DNA of 64,000 bases, taken from positions 62,001 through 126,000 of the forward strand of contig JAFABI010000068.1 of the NCBI GenBank assembly GCA_023426125.1. Direction: 5' to 3'. This DNA comes from Bacillota bacterium (GTDB lineage Bacteria > Bacillota > Clostridia > Acetivibrionales > DTU013). The notes beneath the pieces were generated by a model. The model ran no database searches, was not told the origin of the DNA, and saw only the letters and a program-made list of their open reading frames with translations. Below are positions 8,582 through 16,223 of the stretch, one piece after another (positions within the stretch are counted from its first letter, which is position 1; the number at the start of each line of letters is the position of its first letter). The translations under genes and the position numbers were made by a program.

Positions 8582-8790
8582 TACCTTCCTTTCCGTTATG
8601 CGCCTGCAATCATTTTAAAATATTTCCGGTTCCTATTGCCTCTATGTTTTCATTAGTGCTTAGTATTTATATTATAAACTATATTATTCAATGACTGGTA
8701 GAAGAAAATGTAAAGATTAAGGAAAAAATTTCAGCCAAAAGCCGCTTTTTGTTATAAAAAACTTTAATAAGCTCATACTAATACCGCAAC

Positions 8791-8906
8791 GGAACATTCT
8801 AATTCTCTTTTTATTTTATTATCCTTATTCGTTTCGAAAATAGCGCGTTAAAGTGTCCGCGCTATTTCCCGAAGGCGCGTGAAGCCTGTAGAATACTGTT
8901 TGTTCC
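8791..8906. repeat. Structured foldback element B, diverged copy of element A
   Basis: GGAACA (8791-8796) pairs with TGTTCC (8901-8906), and ATTCT (8796-8800) with AGAAT (8890-8894). A perfect 10-bp stem, AAATAGCGCG (8838-8847) with CGCGCTATTT (8858-8867), is nested inside, followed by GGCGCGTGAAGCC. The order of tracts (ATTTTATTATCCTTA, GCGCGTT, AAGGCGC, GCC, TGTTTGTT) matches element A at 957-1069, while the stems are maintained with different bases. It lies about 50 bases upstream of the 54-residue gene at 8956. Nothing else is seen in 8582-8955. Confidence 0.5.
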
Positions 8907-8955
8907 ACTGTAAGCTGTAATACGAAAAAAGAAAATCAACGATCGGAGGATACCT

Positions 8956-9120
8956 ATGCGTTACATTGCCAAACGAATTTATCCCGTCACGTACCGCAAA
9001 AAGAATACCGAACCCCAGAAGTCCATGGACTTTAGCCTTGGCGCCGCGGCAGGCATACTTGCCTTTACCTTTGCCGCAGGATTTTTCCTGGGGATTTGTC
9101 GAAAAAAAATGTATTGGTAA
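8956..9120 (+). CDS. Small single-pass membrane protein (54 residues), unknown
   Basis: ATG at 8956 follows GGAGGA (8945-8950) with 5-nt spacing. The product starts MRYIAKRIYPVTYRKKN, has a basic N-terminal half, then a hydrophobic segment (AAAGILAFTFAAGFFLGI) and ends CRKKMYW. This suggests an N-in/C-out or tail-anchored membrane peptide. I do not recognise the family. It precedes the GGDEF gene by 86 bases on the same strand and could be cotranscribed, although an apparent -10 TATAAT at 9139-9144 may give the cyclase its own promoter. Confidence 0.6.
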   Translation: MRYIAKRIYPVTYRKKNTEPQKSMDFSLGAAAGILAFTFAAGFFLGICRKKMYW

Positions 9121-9206
9121 TTAGCAAGTCTTTCTAATTATAATCGGCACAACTTCCGATATAGTTTATAGAGAACATACATTCATACATATAGGGGGCC
9201 TTGCTG

Positions 9207-10385
9207 ATGTTTTATACAGATATGACCGACCAACTGACTTTTTTGATTACGGTTTGCTTTTCCTTCTATATGTTTGTCTCTGCTTTTTGCTTTAAAAACG
9301 CCGGCCCTTTGCCCAGACTGCTGGGTTTGGCCTTTCTTATACCGTTCCTGCTCCTCAGCGCGGCTTTTATGGCAAATTCCTGCCCTTTTTCTCCGACCCT
9401 GTCGGCACTGGCAGAGCCTGCGCTGCTGCTGTTCGTATTCATCCTGCTCCTGGTGAAACCGGGCCAACAGCATTTTAGCTTAATGGTGCTTCTAATGTCC
9501 GTTTTTTCCATTGGATTGATCTTCGCAGCCAGCCGCCCCGCCTTCCTGCAAAGTTTTACGCAGGTATCGCAAAACCGCCTGCTCCTGCTGATCATTCCCG
9601 TTGTTTCCAATTTGTATTTACTAAAAAAGGATAACGGCCCAAAAGCCTTTATCTTCTGGGGTTTGCTGCCCCTTACCGCAGGGAGTGCAATTGATTGCTA
9701 CCTGGATTACGGATTCTATTCCTACCTTGTTCCGCTGTTAAAATTAACAGCCTACGGTTTATTTGCCATGTATTTTTACAGGGAATATTTCCAGCACCTG
9801 ATGCGGAAAACCGAGGAAGCGGAAAGGAAGATCACCCGGGTTAACAGGCATCTGGACCTGGAAGTGAAAAAAAGGATAATGGAAATCGAGCGGGTGCACC
9901 AGAATCTTGTGAACATCTCCAAAACGGATTCATTGTCAAAGGCAATGAACAAGGCTGCCATACTGGACGCAATCGAAAACCTCATCGTCACCCGGCAAAA
10001 AAGCGAGTTTTGCATCCTGATGTATGACATTGATAATTTCAAGCACGTCAACGACACCTTCGGCCATGTAACGGGAGACAAGTGCATCCGTTCCCTTTCC
10101 GCACTGGCCAAAAGCAACCTTCGTGAGTTCGATCTCGTCGGCCGGTACGGCGGCGACGAATTCATCATCGTCCTTCCGGGTACCACCATCCACCAGGCTT
10201 TGCAGATTGCCGAAAGGTTCCGGCAAAAGGTTGAAACGACCAAGTCCCCCCACTACACCATCTCTATCGGTGTCGCCTCCTATCCCGGGGACGGCACGAC
10301 GACGGAGGCTCTGGTGGAAGCCGCCGACAAAAGTCTTTACAAGTCCAAGGCCAAGGGGAAAAACGCCGTATCCGGCAGGGATTAG
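9207..10385 (+). CDS. Membrane diguanylate cyclase (GGDEF)
   Basis: 392 residues. Six or seven hydrophobic segments fill about residues 1-190, then a short coiled linker (about 200-235) leads to a GGDEF domain. GRYGGDEF is intact near residue 315. REFD lies five residues before it, giving a complete RxxD inhibitory I-site, so product feedback is expected. The domain makes c-di-GMP from two GTP. The ATG at 9207 has AGGGGG with 8-nt spacing; a TTG two codons earlier is too close to that site. It is convergent with the MFS gene across a REPIN. A c-di-GMP riboswitch (13548-13642) and an HD-GYP protein (25331-26398) in the window are plausible partners. Confidence 0.92.
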   Translation: MFYTDMTDQLTFLITVCFSFYMFVSAFCFKNAGPLPRLLGLAFLIPFLLLSAAFMANSCPFSPTLSALAEPALLLFVFILLLVKPGQQHFSLMVLLMSVFSIGLIFAASRPAFLQSFTQVSQNRLLLLIIPVVSNLYLLKKDNGPKAFIFWGLLPLTAGSAIDCYLDYGFYSYLVPLLKLTAYGLFAMYFYREYFQHLMRKTEEAERKITRVNRHLDLEVKKRIMEIERVHQNLVNISKTDSLSKAMNKAAILDAIENLIVTRQKSEFCILMYDIDNFKHVNDTFGHVTGDKCIRSLSALAKSNLREFDLVGRYGGDEFIIVLPGTTIHQALQIAERFRQKVETTKSPHYTISIGVASYPGDGTTTEALVEAADKSLYKSKAKGKNAVSGRD

Positions 10386-10390
10386 AATTC

Positions 10391-10484
10391 GCAGGGGCAG
10401 CCATTGGCCGTCCTCCTGTGGCAGCAGGCATTCATCCAGGCATGGCGCTGTCTCAAATACACGGACGCGCAATGCGCCCCCTAC
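10391..10484. repeat. REPIN copy between convergent genes
   Basis: Type B arm GCAGGGGCAGCCATTGGCCG (from 10391) and type A arm ACGCGCAATGCGCCCCCTAC (ending about 10484) face each other across about 50 bases, in the order opposite to the copies at 2849 and 14061. It fills most of the gap between the GGDEF and MFS stop codons. Confidence 0.7.
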
Positions 10485-10517
10485 ACAGTTGGGCTGCCGT
10501 GCCCCTGCACTTTCTGC

Positions 10518-11750
10518 TCAAAGTGCTACGTGTCCGCCCTTCCGGGCCGTATCGGTACGAAACAGCTTGAATACCACAAACAGCAACAAAACCCCTGCGT
10601 TTAACAAAAATACACTTCTGTAAGACTCAAGCATCATAATGGCATATGTACAGGCCATACTGGCTAGCTTCGCTACTCCCGCCGTAATATCACTGATCCC
10701 TGAAACCCTTGCTATAAACCCTCCATTTGCAGTTGTCTGCATCAATGTGGATAAAACGATGCCGCAGACGGCAAGTACTGTTCCTTCCATAAACTGAAAC
10801 ACCAGCACCAGCGGGAAATCCCTGGTGAAGCCATATGAAGCCCATAGCAGAGCAGTAATGGCGAGTCCTGCATAGATGATTCCCCAGGGATGCCGCTTCA
10901 TATTTCTGCTCATCATAAAAGATATAAACATGGCAAGGAGATTTGTACCGTAATAGACGGAAATCAAAAGGCTCCAGCCTTTGGAATCCAGCTTCAGGAC
11001 ATCGAAGGCGAAGGGATAAAAGGCCATATTCATGGAGATGGAACAAAAGGCGGCAACAATGCCTGTAAATACGATCTCCATGACCGGTGGATTTTTCCGG
11101 ACATACGTGAAGCCTTTGGACAGCTCTTCATGAAATCCGGACTTCCGCTTCAGACCGTGCACCCCATTTTCCCGGCGCGTTTTTATGGACAATATCAACC
11201 CTGAAGAAAACACAAACGAAATGCCGGCAATAAAAAAAGCCGGACCGGTACCGTAGGCCTCCGTCAGAAAGCCTGCCAGCAAAGGCCCGGCAAGGAACGC
11301 AGCGCCCGATAAGCCGGTCAAAATAGAATTGGCATTCAGCACGCCGTCTTTTCCCGTAATGCGCAAGGTCAATTTTCTTCTTAAAGGGCTGTAGATGGTT
11401 TCAAGTGCGGAGAGGAGGATGATTAGCAGAAATATGACTTCCACCCTGGAATTAAATATGAAAAGCAGAATCACCGCACCCCGGATGGCATCCAGCAGGG
11501 CCATCAGATGCTTTTCCGGCAGGATATCCCCTACGGTACCTGCAAAAGGCGACAAAACCAGGCTGGGGAGAATGGAAAAAATCAGCCCGAGGGATGTGGA
11601 GATTCCCGAGCCGGTCAGCTTCAGAAGCAGCATTGTCACCGCAATAAACCTGAAGGAATCACCCAGATTGGAAATCCCCTGACTTAAGAGAAACCGCACA
11701 AACGCACCGTCATGCAACAAAGCATCCAGCGCCTTATCCTTAACACGCAT
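10518..11750 (-). CDS. MFS transporter (macrolide-efflux/MdtH-like permease)
   Basis: 410 residues with twelve predicted helices. The N-terminus reads FVRFLLSQGISNLGDSFRFIAV, the standard opening of the MFS_3/MefA-like group, followed by PFAGTVGDILPEKHLMALLD, the cytoplasmic loop 2-3 motif A region. The function is probably proton-driven export of a small molecule; the substrate cannot be read. ATG at 11750 has GGGGGA with 5-nt spacing; longer in-frame starts upstream lack a site. It is flanked by VanW (same strand, upstream) and a REPIN (downstream). The last residues run close to REP-like sequence. Confidence 0.85.
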   Translation of the reverse strand: MRVKDKALDALLHDGAFVRFLLSQGISNLGDSFRFIAVTMLLLKLTGSGISTSLGLIFSILPSLVLSPFAGTVGDILPEKHLMALLDAIRGAVILLFIFNSRVEVIFLLIILLSALETIYSPLRRKLTLRITGKDGVLNANSILTGLSGAAFLAGPLLAGFLTEAYGTGPAFFIAGISFVFSSGLILSIKTRRENGVHGLKRKSGFHEELSKGFTYVRKNPPVMEIVFTGIVAAFCSISMNMAFYPFAFDVLKLDSKGWSLLISVYYGTNLLAMFISFMMSRNMKRHPWGIIYAGLAITALLWASYGFTRDFPLVLVFQFMEGTVLAVCGIVLSTLMQTTANGGFIARVSGISDITAGVAKLASMACTYAIMMLESYRSVFLLNAGVLLLFVVFKLFRTDTARKGGHVAL

Positions 11751-11843
11751 GGCATTCCCCCGGAACCAGAATGCGCCGAATATCGGCATATTATAGTTAT
11801 TCGCCCTGCAGGAAAATATTCCATTATTGTGCTGCAATGCTCT

Positions 11844-12734
11844 CTAATTCCCGACTTCAATCGAATAAGGCATGGGCTTGTAATCGCTTACGCCCATGTA
11901 ACGCACCTCGGCCCAGTCCTGCCCTCTCACATAAAGCCAGGATTTTACCACAGCACCGTCCATACCTTCCAGTACGACCTTCTCCTCCCCGGGTTTCAGG
12001 CTCGGATTCGGCTTAACCTCGCTTGAAGCCTTTCTTGTTTCCAGTGTTTCGTGCCTCCACTCTACCACAGGAGCCGGATGCCTGCCGTAAAAAGCGATAT
12101 AAAGGATATTGTCCACTCCTTCCGCCCATATCATAATAGGCGTGTCGGTATTATTCCTGAACCGGAAATCCCTGGCACCGTACGCCACGGTAGCATCCTG
12201 CCCATAGGGCACATAAGGCACCGGCATGGTGTGGTTGTATCTTTCCACGATTTCAAGATTGCATAATGCCGTAACATTATAAAGGGTCGAGGCGATTTTG
12301 CATACCCCGCCGCCAATGGTGGTGGTAAGCCTTGTTCCCATATACGTAGGCCCTTTCTGGAATCCTCTATCAAGGGTATACGGACCGATGGAACCATTCT
12401 GGGAAAAAATCTGCCCCTGCTTCACCAATATCCCCCTGAGCATTTCCGCAGCCAGATGGACATTATCCTCCTCTCCCGGAAGCGGGTCCTTCAGTACGGT
12501 TCTATAGGCCGCCATGAGAACATTGGTATCATTTCTCATTTTTGTTTTAAAAAAGGTTTCATCCTGCTCCCATGGCACGTCCCAGACCGGTCCCGAAACC
12601 AGTTTGTTACCTCCCGCAGGCACGCTGACGTCTTCCTGAAGCTCTACCGCCGAAAGACCGGGACTGTGTATGAACAATACAATTGCAGCCATCGCTGCAA
12701 ACATAATAATTTTAAAAAATCTTATTTTCATCAT
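11844..12734 (-). CDS. Secreted VanW-family protein
   Basis: About 296 residues. An N-terminal hydrophobic signal (about 5-28, ending LSAVEL) is followed by a linker and a VanW domain with FSQNGSIGPYTLDRGF, GGGVCKIASTLYNVTAL and NHTMPVPYVPYGQDATVAYG, all characteristic. VanW domains occur in exported proteins of clostridia and in some vancomycin clusters, but their biochemical role is not established. No other van genes except a distant VanZ are present, so resistance should not be inferred. The start is uncertain: tandem ATGs at 12734/12731 lie 16-19 bases after GGGGAG, and an upstream in-frame ATG lacks a site. It is divergent from the EamA gene. Confidence 0.85.
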   Translation of the reverse strand: MMKIRFFKIIMFAAMAAIVLFIHSPGLSAVELQEDVSVPAGGNKLVSGPVWDVPWEQDETFFKTKMRNDTNVLMAAYRTVLKDPLPGEEDNVHLAAEMLRGILVKQGQIFSQNGSIGPYTLDRGFQKGPTYMGTRLTTTIGGGVCKIASTLYNVTALCNLEIVERYNHTMPVPYVPYGQDATVAYGARDFRFRNNTDTPIMIWAEGVDNILYIAFYGRHPAPVVEWRHETLETRKASSEVKPNPSLKPGEEKVVLEGMDGAVVKSWLYVRGQDWAEVRYMGVSDYKPMPYSIEVGN

Positions 12735-12773
12735 GGAAATATTATTTGTACTCCCCATAAAAATAACCGAATT

Positions 12774-12802
12774 AATATATTCCAGTACTAAAAGCTTGTA
12801 AA
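12774..12802 (-). promoter_or_regulatory. Predicted promoter of the VanW gene
   Basis: On the minus strand TTTACA (12797-12802), a 17-base spacer, then TATATT (12774-12779). It lies in the divergent VanW/EamA interval. Confidence 0.5.
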
Positions 12803-12873
12803 AATACATATTTTCACAGTGAAACGGATTTGTGGAGCTTAGGATGAAAAAAGCAGGCGGAGGGAAAAATAAA

Positions 12874-13287
12874 ATGGTATTTTTTTTAGCGCTTTTCGGC
12901 ATGGTATGCTGGGGGATTGCTCCCATATTCGCGAAAATAGGACTGAAAAATGTAGATCCCATCTCGGGTCTTGTGCTTAGAACCATCATCGCGTCAAGCG
13001 TTGTCTGCGGCTGGGTTTTGCTAAGCGGAAGCTTCACCAAAGTCAGCAGTATACCGGCCAACTCCTGGTGGCTCATCGCTGTGGAAGCCCTGCTGGCCAC
13101 CCTTGTCGGAGACCTGGCTTATTACGCCGCAATAAAAAAAGGGGACGTATCCCTGGTCACAATTATCATGTCCAGTTCTCCCCTCATTACCATCCTCTGT
13201 TCCGTCATATTCCTCGGCGAGCAGATTTCACTGCTTAGAATTATCGGTGCAGGACTTGTCATGCTCGGAATCATTTTAATCATATGA
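12874..13287 (+). CDS. EamA/DMT-family half-size transporter
   Basis: About 137 residues with four or five helices, a single EamA domain. It opens FFLALFGMVCWGIAPIFAKIGL and contains LVGDLAYYAAIKKGDVSLV and PLITILCSVIFLGEQISLLRIIGAGLVMLGIILII, the standard end of an EamA repeat. Full DMT carriers have two such domains; single-domain members probably dimerise. The start at ATG 12874 has GGAGGG with 9-nt spacing. An earlier GTG at 12832 or ATG at 12844 (GGAG, 6-nt spacing) is possible and would add a short basic leader. The gene ends at a strong bidirectional terminator. Confidence 0.85.
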   Translation: MVFFLALFGMVCWGIAPIFAKIGLKNVDPISGLVLRTIIASSVVCGWVLLSGSFTKVSSIPANSWWLIAVEALLATLVGDLAYYAAIKKGDVSLVTIIMSSSPLITILCSVIFLGEQISLLRIIGAGLVMLGIILII

Positions 13288-13300
13288 TAAGTACCGCAAG

Positions 13301-13320
13301 GGTTGCCCTATGGGCAATCC
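13301..13320 (+). terminator. Hairpin after the EamA stop
   Basis: GGTTGCCC/GGGCAATCC with a three-base loop, followed by GCTTTTTATAT. It could be a first, weaker terminator before the strong one at 13343. Confidence 0.45.
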
Positions 13321-13342
13321 GCTTTTTATATAATGCAAAAAA

Positions 13343-13380
13343 AATAACCGCTTGTTAGCGCAAGCAGTTATTTTTTTTTT
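13343..13380. terminator. Bidirectional intrinsic terminator
   Basis: AATAACcGCTTG and CAAGCaGTTATT form a stem with a TTAGCG loop. Ten T follow on the plus strand; on the minus strand the stem is followed by eight T. It serves EamA (plus) and the riboswitch/micro-ORF transcript (minus). A run of seven G directly follows the T-run on the plus strand. Confidence 0.85.
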
Positions 13381-13392
13381 GGGGGGGTTATC

Positions 13393-13461
13393 TCAGTATC
13401 CTTTAACTTTAGTAATTTGCTCTCTTTTTTCCAGATTGTATTTTTTATTTGCAATCTTCAT
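13393..13461 (-). CDS. Putative 22-residue basic peptide under riboswitch control
   Basis: On the minus strand ATG at 13461 follows AGGA (13469-13472) with 7-nt spacing. The product begins MKIANKKYNL and ends KVKGY; about a third of residues are Lys or Arg. It is the best-supported open frame between the c-di-GMP aptamer (13548-13642) and the terminator (13343-13380), so the whole transcript would be only about 400 nt. A 14-codon frame starting at about 13547 (MRRFILSL...) is closer to the aptamer but has no ribosome site. The peptide could be a signal or toxin-like product, or the transcript could work as an RNA. Without homologues this remains tentative. Confidence 0.35.
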   Translation of the reverse strand: MKIANKKYNLEKREQITKVKGY

Positions 13462-13547
13462 TTGTAAATCCTATGTAGTATTAAACTTATTACATACACC
13501 TTTATCCTTCTGTTCCGGCAACCAGGGACAGAATAAATCTGCGCATT

Positions 13548-13642
13548 AAAAAACTTCCCTTTCGGCAACTGGCTGCCATTTTACAGGCCCTATAGCTTTG
13601 CGTCCCCGTCTTTCGGCGGGTTTGCCTTTATCGTTGAAAAGT
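13548..13642 (-). promoter_or_regulatory. Class I cyclic di-GMP (GEMM-I) riboswitch
   Basis: Read on the minus strand, the element contains the invariant core in order: AAAGGCAAACC, a GAAA-tetraloop stem (CCGCCGAAAGACGG), GGGACGCAAAGC, a GGCC-containing second stem, and GGCAGCCAGTTGCCG. The closing stem pairs ACTTTTC (13636-13642) with GGGAAGT (13553-13559), partly by G-U pairs, and is followed at once by TTTTTT. This arrangement suggests that ligand-stabilised P1 acts directly as a terminator (OFF switch). Downstream there is only the micro-ORF at 13393 and the terminator at 13343. Confidence 0.92.
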
Positions 13643-13672
13643 CAGGCTTTCAACAATAAATCAAATACCAAT

Positions 13673-13737
13673 CAAAAAACTTTCCTTTCCAGCTTTCCTC
13701 CCTTTCGGCAGGTTGGCCTTTTAACATCGAAAAGTTT
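13673..13737 (-). promoter_or_regulatory. Degenerate second GEMM-like element upstream of the riboswitch
   Basis: The minus strand reads AAAAGGCCAACC, CTGCCGAAAGG, GGAAAGC and then GGAAAGTTTTTT. It matches the start, tetraloop stem and closing stem/U-tract of the intact aptamer but lacks the GGGACGCAAAGC-to-GTTGCC middle (about 40 nt). The P1-like pair AAACTTTTC/GGAAAGTTT is kept. It is probably a decayed tandem copy, unlikely to bind c-di-GMP but able to form a hairpin with a U-tract. Confidence 0.6.
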
Positions 13738-13769
13738 GTTTCCTGATATTTTTCTATTAATATAGTACA

Positions 13770-13798
13770 ATAATAACAGATAAATTTACAAAAATCAA
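13770..13798 (-). promoter_or_regulatory. Predicted promoter of the riboswitch transcript
   Basis: TTGATT (13793-13798), a 17-base spacer, then TATTAT (13770-13775) on the minus strand. The start would be near 13763, about 25 bases before the degenerate aptamer. Confidence 0.6.
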
Positions 13799-13859
13799 CA
13801 GTTTTTTAAAAAATTCCGAAAAACCATCGAACGATGTGTGACGATTCGGGTATCCCGGT

Positions 13860-13958
13860 TGTCATTGCGAGGAGCAAAGCGACGTGGCAATCTCTGCTTC
13901 TGACTGAGATAGCATTATTCGATTGCCGCGCTCCACTTCGTTTCGCTCGCAATGTCAG
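13860..13958. repeat. Foldback repeat of the TCATTGCGAGGAGC family
   Basis: The left arm TGTCATTGCGAGGAGCAAAG (from 13860), then CGACGTGGCAATCT, is complementary to the right arm GATTGCCGCGCTCC...CGCTCGCAATGTCA (13921-13955). Short foldbacks with this wording are scattered in many bacterial genomes and behave like non-autonomous mobile elements. The gap 13288-14252 also contains the riboswitch unit and a REPIN; no conventional gene is seen. Confidence 0.6.
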
Positions 13959-14060
13959 TAACTGAATAGTCACAACGATGTACTTGTTCCTTATCCAAAT
14001 CCAAAAGCCAGCTTCAACTATTCATGCGAGTGTGCAAAATCTTAATGGTAAAAGTGTAGC

Positions 14061-14135
14061 GTAGGGGCGCGCATTGCGCGTCCGCATGAATATAAACTAT
14101 GATAGCAAGTATCGGACAGCCAATGCCGCCCTTAC
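14061..14135. repeat. REPIN copy upstream of the response regulator
   Basis: A perfect type A arm (GGGGCGCGCATTGCGCGTCC from about 14064) faces a degenerate type B arm (ACAGCCAATGCCGCCCTTAC, ending 14135) across about 28 bases. Confidence 0.75.
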
Positions 14136-14183
14136 GGATTATGCTCCATAATTTTTTACCGCGTCCAAAAATGCAAAACCTTA

Positions 14184-14212
14184 TTGTTTTCAAAAGGAAA
14201 AGGATATAAAAT
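14184..14212 (+). promoter_or_regulatory. Predicted promoter of the response regulator gene
   Basis: TTGTTT (14184-14189), a 17-base spacer, TAAAAT (14207-14212); about 40 bases before the ATG at 14253. Confidence 0.5.
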
Positions 14213-14252
14213 AAAATAAGATAGAATAAGAAACATCGGGAAAGTGAGAACT

Positions 14253-14885
14253 ATGAACGTATTGATTGTAGACGACCATCCTTTGGTTTGCAGCGGGATC
14301 CGGAACATTCTCCTGTCGGAACAGGAAATCGGCAGCATCATGCAGGCCAATGACATCCGGACTGCGATGGGATTGATGGAAAAAAACGGCGTTGACCTGG
14401 CGTTGGTAGACATGCGGTTAAAAGATGAAAGCGGCGTCGATTTTGTTCAAGCAGCAAAGGCCAGGCATCCTGGCTGTAAATTCGTCATCCTTTCCTCTTC
14501 TTCGACAGCCGGGGATTTTGACAGGGCCATGCACGCCAATGTTGACGGATACATATTAAAGGACGCATTTCCGGAAGATATCGTCTATGCTGTTAAGACG
14601 GTTCTCAGGGGAAGAAAATATTTTGACCCCGTGTTCCTTGAAAAAATGAATGCCACCCATCAGGCGCCGCCGTCAGGGGGAGCGGAAGACCAGCTCTCTC
14701 CAAGGGAAGAGGAAATTCTGGACTGTCTGGGAAAGGGCATGTCCAACAAAAGTATCGCAGACAAGCTGTTCATCAGCGAAAACACCGTGAAAAAGCATGT
14801 AAGCAGTATTCTTACCAAGCTGAATTTGAGAGACCGCACCCAGGCGGCTTTGTTTATCAGTAGAGCCTCTGAACGAAATGATTAA
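14253..14885 (+). CDS. NarL/LuxR-type response regulator
   Basis: 210 residues. The receiver domain (about 1-120) opens MNVLIVDDHPLVCSG with the acidic pair DD, and the phospho-acceptor Asp lies in LALVDMRLKDESG. Residues about 148-205 form a LuxR-type helix-turn-helix: LSPREEEILDCLGKGMSNKS, IADKLFISENTVKKHVSSIL. The ATG at 14253 gives the standard N-terminus; a GTG at 14244 is less likely. The gene is convergent with the SipW-substrate genes (15000-17699). The only histidine kinase in the window, at 22236-23927, is of the HisKA_3 class that normally partners NarL-type regulators. The two bracket the fibre island, which suggests a split two-component pair controlling it. Confidence 0.9.
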   Translation: MNVLIVDDHPLVCSGIRNILLSEQEIGSIMQANDIRTAMGLMEKNGVDLALVDMRLKDESGVDFVQAAKARHPGCKFVILSSSSTAGDFDRAMHANVDGYILKDAFPEDIVYAVKTVLRGRKYFDPVFLEKMNATHQAPPSGGAEDQLSPREEEILDCLGKGMSNKSIADKLFISENTVKKHVSSILTKLNLRDRTQAALFISRASERND

Positions 14886-14964
14886 ATGCATTGTATAATC
14901 GTCTAATATCAAAACTATTTTGTTCTATGGATTCATTCGCCACAAGCAGGAAAGTTGGCGTCTT

Positions 14965-14999
14965 GCTGCAAATCCGCTCCGGAATCGGCGGATCTGCAA
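14965..14999. terminator. Hairpin between convergent genes
   Basis: TGCAAATCCGC and GCGGATCTGCA can pair around TCCGGAATCG. It directly follows the stop of the minus-strand gene at 15000 and lies about 80 bases after the response-regulator stop. There is no U-tract, so termination is uncertain. Confidence 0.35.
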
Positions 15000-15575
15000 T
15001 TAATGGCCCTGGTTGTTATAATCGATTTTACTCTGGCCGACTGACCAGACCGCGTTTACAGCATCATAAAGCTCCTGACGCTTGCTCCAGAGCTGATTGT
15101 GCAAACTCCACAAATTATTATGCTGCGTCCAAAAATCCGGAACCTCGTTCTTTGCCTCCTGGGTGGAGCTGTTGAAAAAATCCGCCAGTCTGCGGATGCA
15201 CGTTCCGTATCCGGTAATCATATTGCCAAACCCGGTAATATCAACGTCCCTGTATCTGTTGCACTCCGCTGAAAGCTCCTGATATGTGATGCCGCCGAAG
15301 GGAAGATTGTTCAGTTCGGTTACACGCGCCTGCAATTGGTTCTTATAGCTGTCCATCATATCATATAATGCGGGATAGCGGACATTCTTATGCAGGTCGA
15401 TACCATCCTGGATGGTATTATAGATACAGCCGGGACATTCAAACTCATTATGGACAGGCTGAGTAATCGTCAGCCTGAACCTGACTTCGGCATTATGCCT
15501 CCACAATGCGTAGCTTATGCTGAAAAGAGCACCGGACACTATTAATATGAGGGCTACTACCGACAGTTTTTTCAT
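15000..15575 (-). CDS. Exported protein with SipW-type leader, unknown
   Basis: 191 residues. ATG at 15575 has GGAG with 5-nt spacing and opens MKKLSVVALILIVSGALFSI, followed by SYALW, close to the (A/S)YAxW junction of the neighbouring TasA-like proteins. The mature part has cysteines (FECPGCIY, AECNRY, GTCIRR) and a C-terminal region rich in Trp, Gln and Asn (FWTQHNNLWSLHNQLW) that may form a helix. No family is recognised. It is the last gene of the same-strand run 17699-15000 and is probably a minor component or anchor of the secreted structure. Confidence 0.7.
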   Translation of the reverse strand: MKKLSVVALILIVSGALFSISYALWRHNAEVRFRLTITQPVHNEFECPGCIYNTIQDGIDLHKNVRYPALYDMMDSYKNQLQARVTELNNLPFGGITYQELSAECNRYRDVDITGFGNMITGYGTCIRRLADFFNSSTQEAKNEVPDFWTQHNNLWSLHNQLWSKRQELYDAVNAVWSVGQSKIDYNNQGH

Positions 15576-15689
15576 AATCACTCCGACCAAAATAAACGCA
15601 AAAAGCAAATGCTTATGGTTATTATCTTTTTGCATTATTAAAAGATATCATAGAAGCGAATAATGTTGAACCATTATTCGTTCATTAGA

Positions 15690-16223
15690 TCAACCCGTCT
15701 TTTGTACAAATTTCAGAAAAGTGCTGAATTCAAAATTCTCGCAATAACCTTTTACAATCCTGACCTTTATTGGCGCAGTTTGCCCGACATCAATCCTTGC
15801 CGGTGTTTCTACAATTTGAACCTCCAGGCTGTCAGGAACGCTTGGATCGATCCCTTCGCAAGCCACCGGGACTGTCCCGTTGTTTTCAACGGTAAAAACC
15901 AACACCGAATGAAAGGGGCTTGCATCCGTCACAACCCTCATATCAACCTCGTCCACGATATTCCCCGTCTTGTTTGCGGTAAAAGAGCAGGATTCATAAG
16001 CGTCAGAACTTTCCAGGACCACGTCCCGGATGACTACATTGATTTCTCCCGTAGAAATTGAACCAAATATGCTGAAGGATTGGCTCCAGGCCGCATAGCT
16101 GGCACCCAGGATCCCGAAGGACGCAATCAGGACAATACAAATAGTACCTATGCTTAAAAGGCTTCCTGGCTTGTTTTTATTTCTATTCTTCGACCTCCTG
16201 GTCCAACCCCTCATTCTCATCAT
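15690..16223 (-). CDS. SipW-type secreted TasA-like minor protein
   Basis: Up to 177 residues. A very basic leader (RRSKNRNKNK) precedes a hydrophobic core ending ASFGILGASYAAW, then SQSFSIFGSISTGEINVVI, which is the classic TasA/camelysin start (processing after the A-x-A type site, then a GSISTGE strand). The mature domain is beta-rich with FTVENNGTVPVACEG and two or three cysteines. Its 5' end overlaps the gene at 16183 by about 40 bases. The start is doubtful: ATGs at 16223, 16220 and 16214 lack a clear site, while a good AGGAGG in the overlap has no ATG, GTG or TTG at correct distance. Confidence 0.75.
   Translation of the reverse strand: MMRMRGWTRRSKNRNKNKPGSLLSIGTICIVLIASFGILGASYAAWSQSFSIFGSISTGEINVVIRDVVLESSDAYESCSFTANKTGNIVDEVDMRVVTDASPFHSVLVFTVENNGTVPVACEGIDPSVPDSLEVQIVETPARIDVGQTAPIKVRIVKGYCENFEFSTFLKFVQKTG

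Noticed and set aside
12832..13100. VanW start at 13100 overlapping the EamA gene
   Set aside because: The extra codons are antisense to the EamA domain; the signal peptide starts at 12734 and a promoter fits at 12774-12802.
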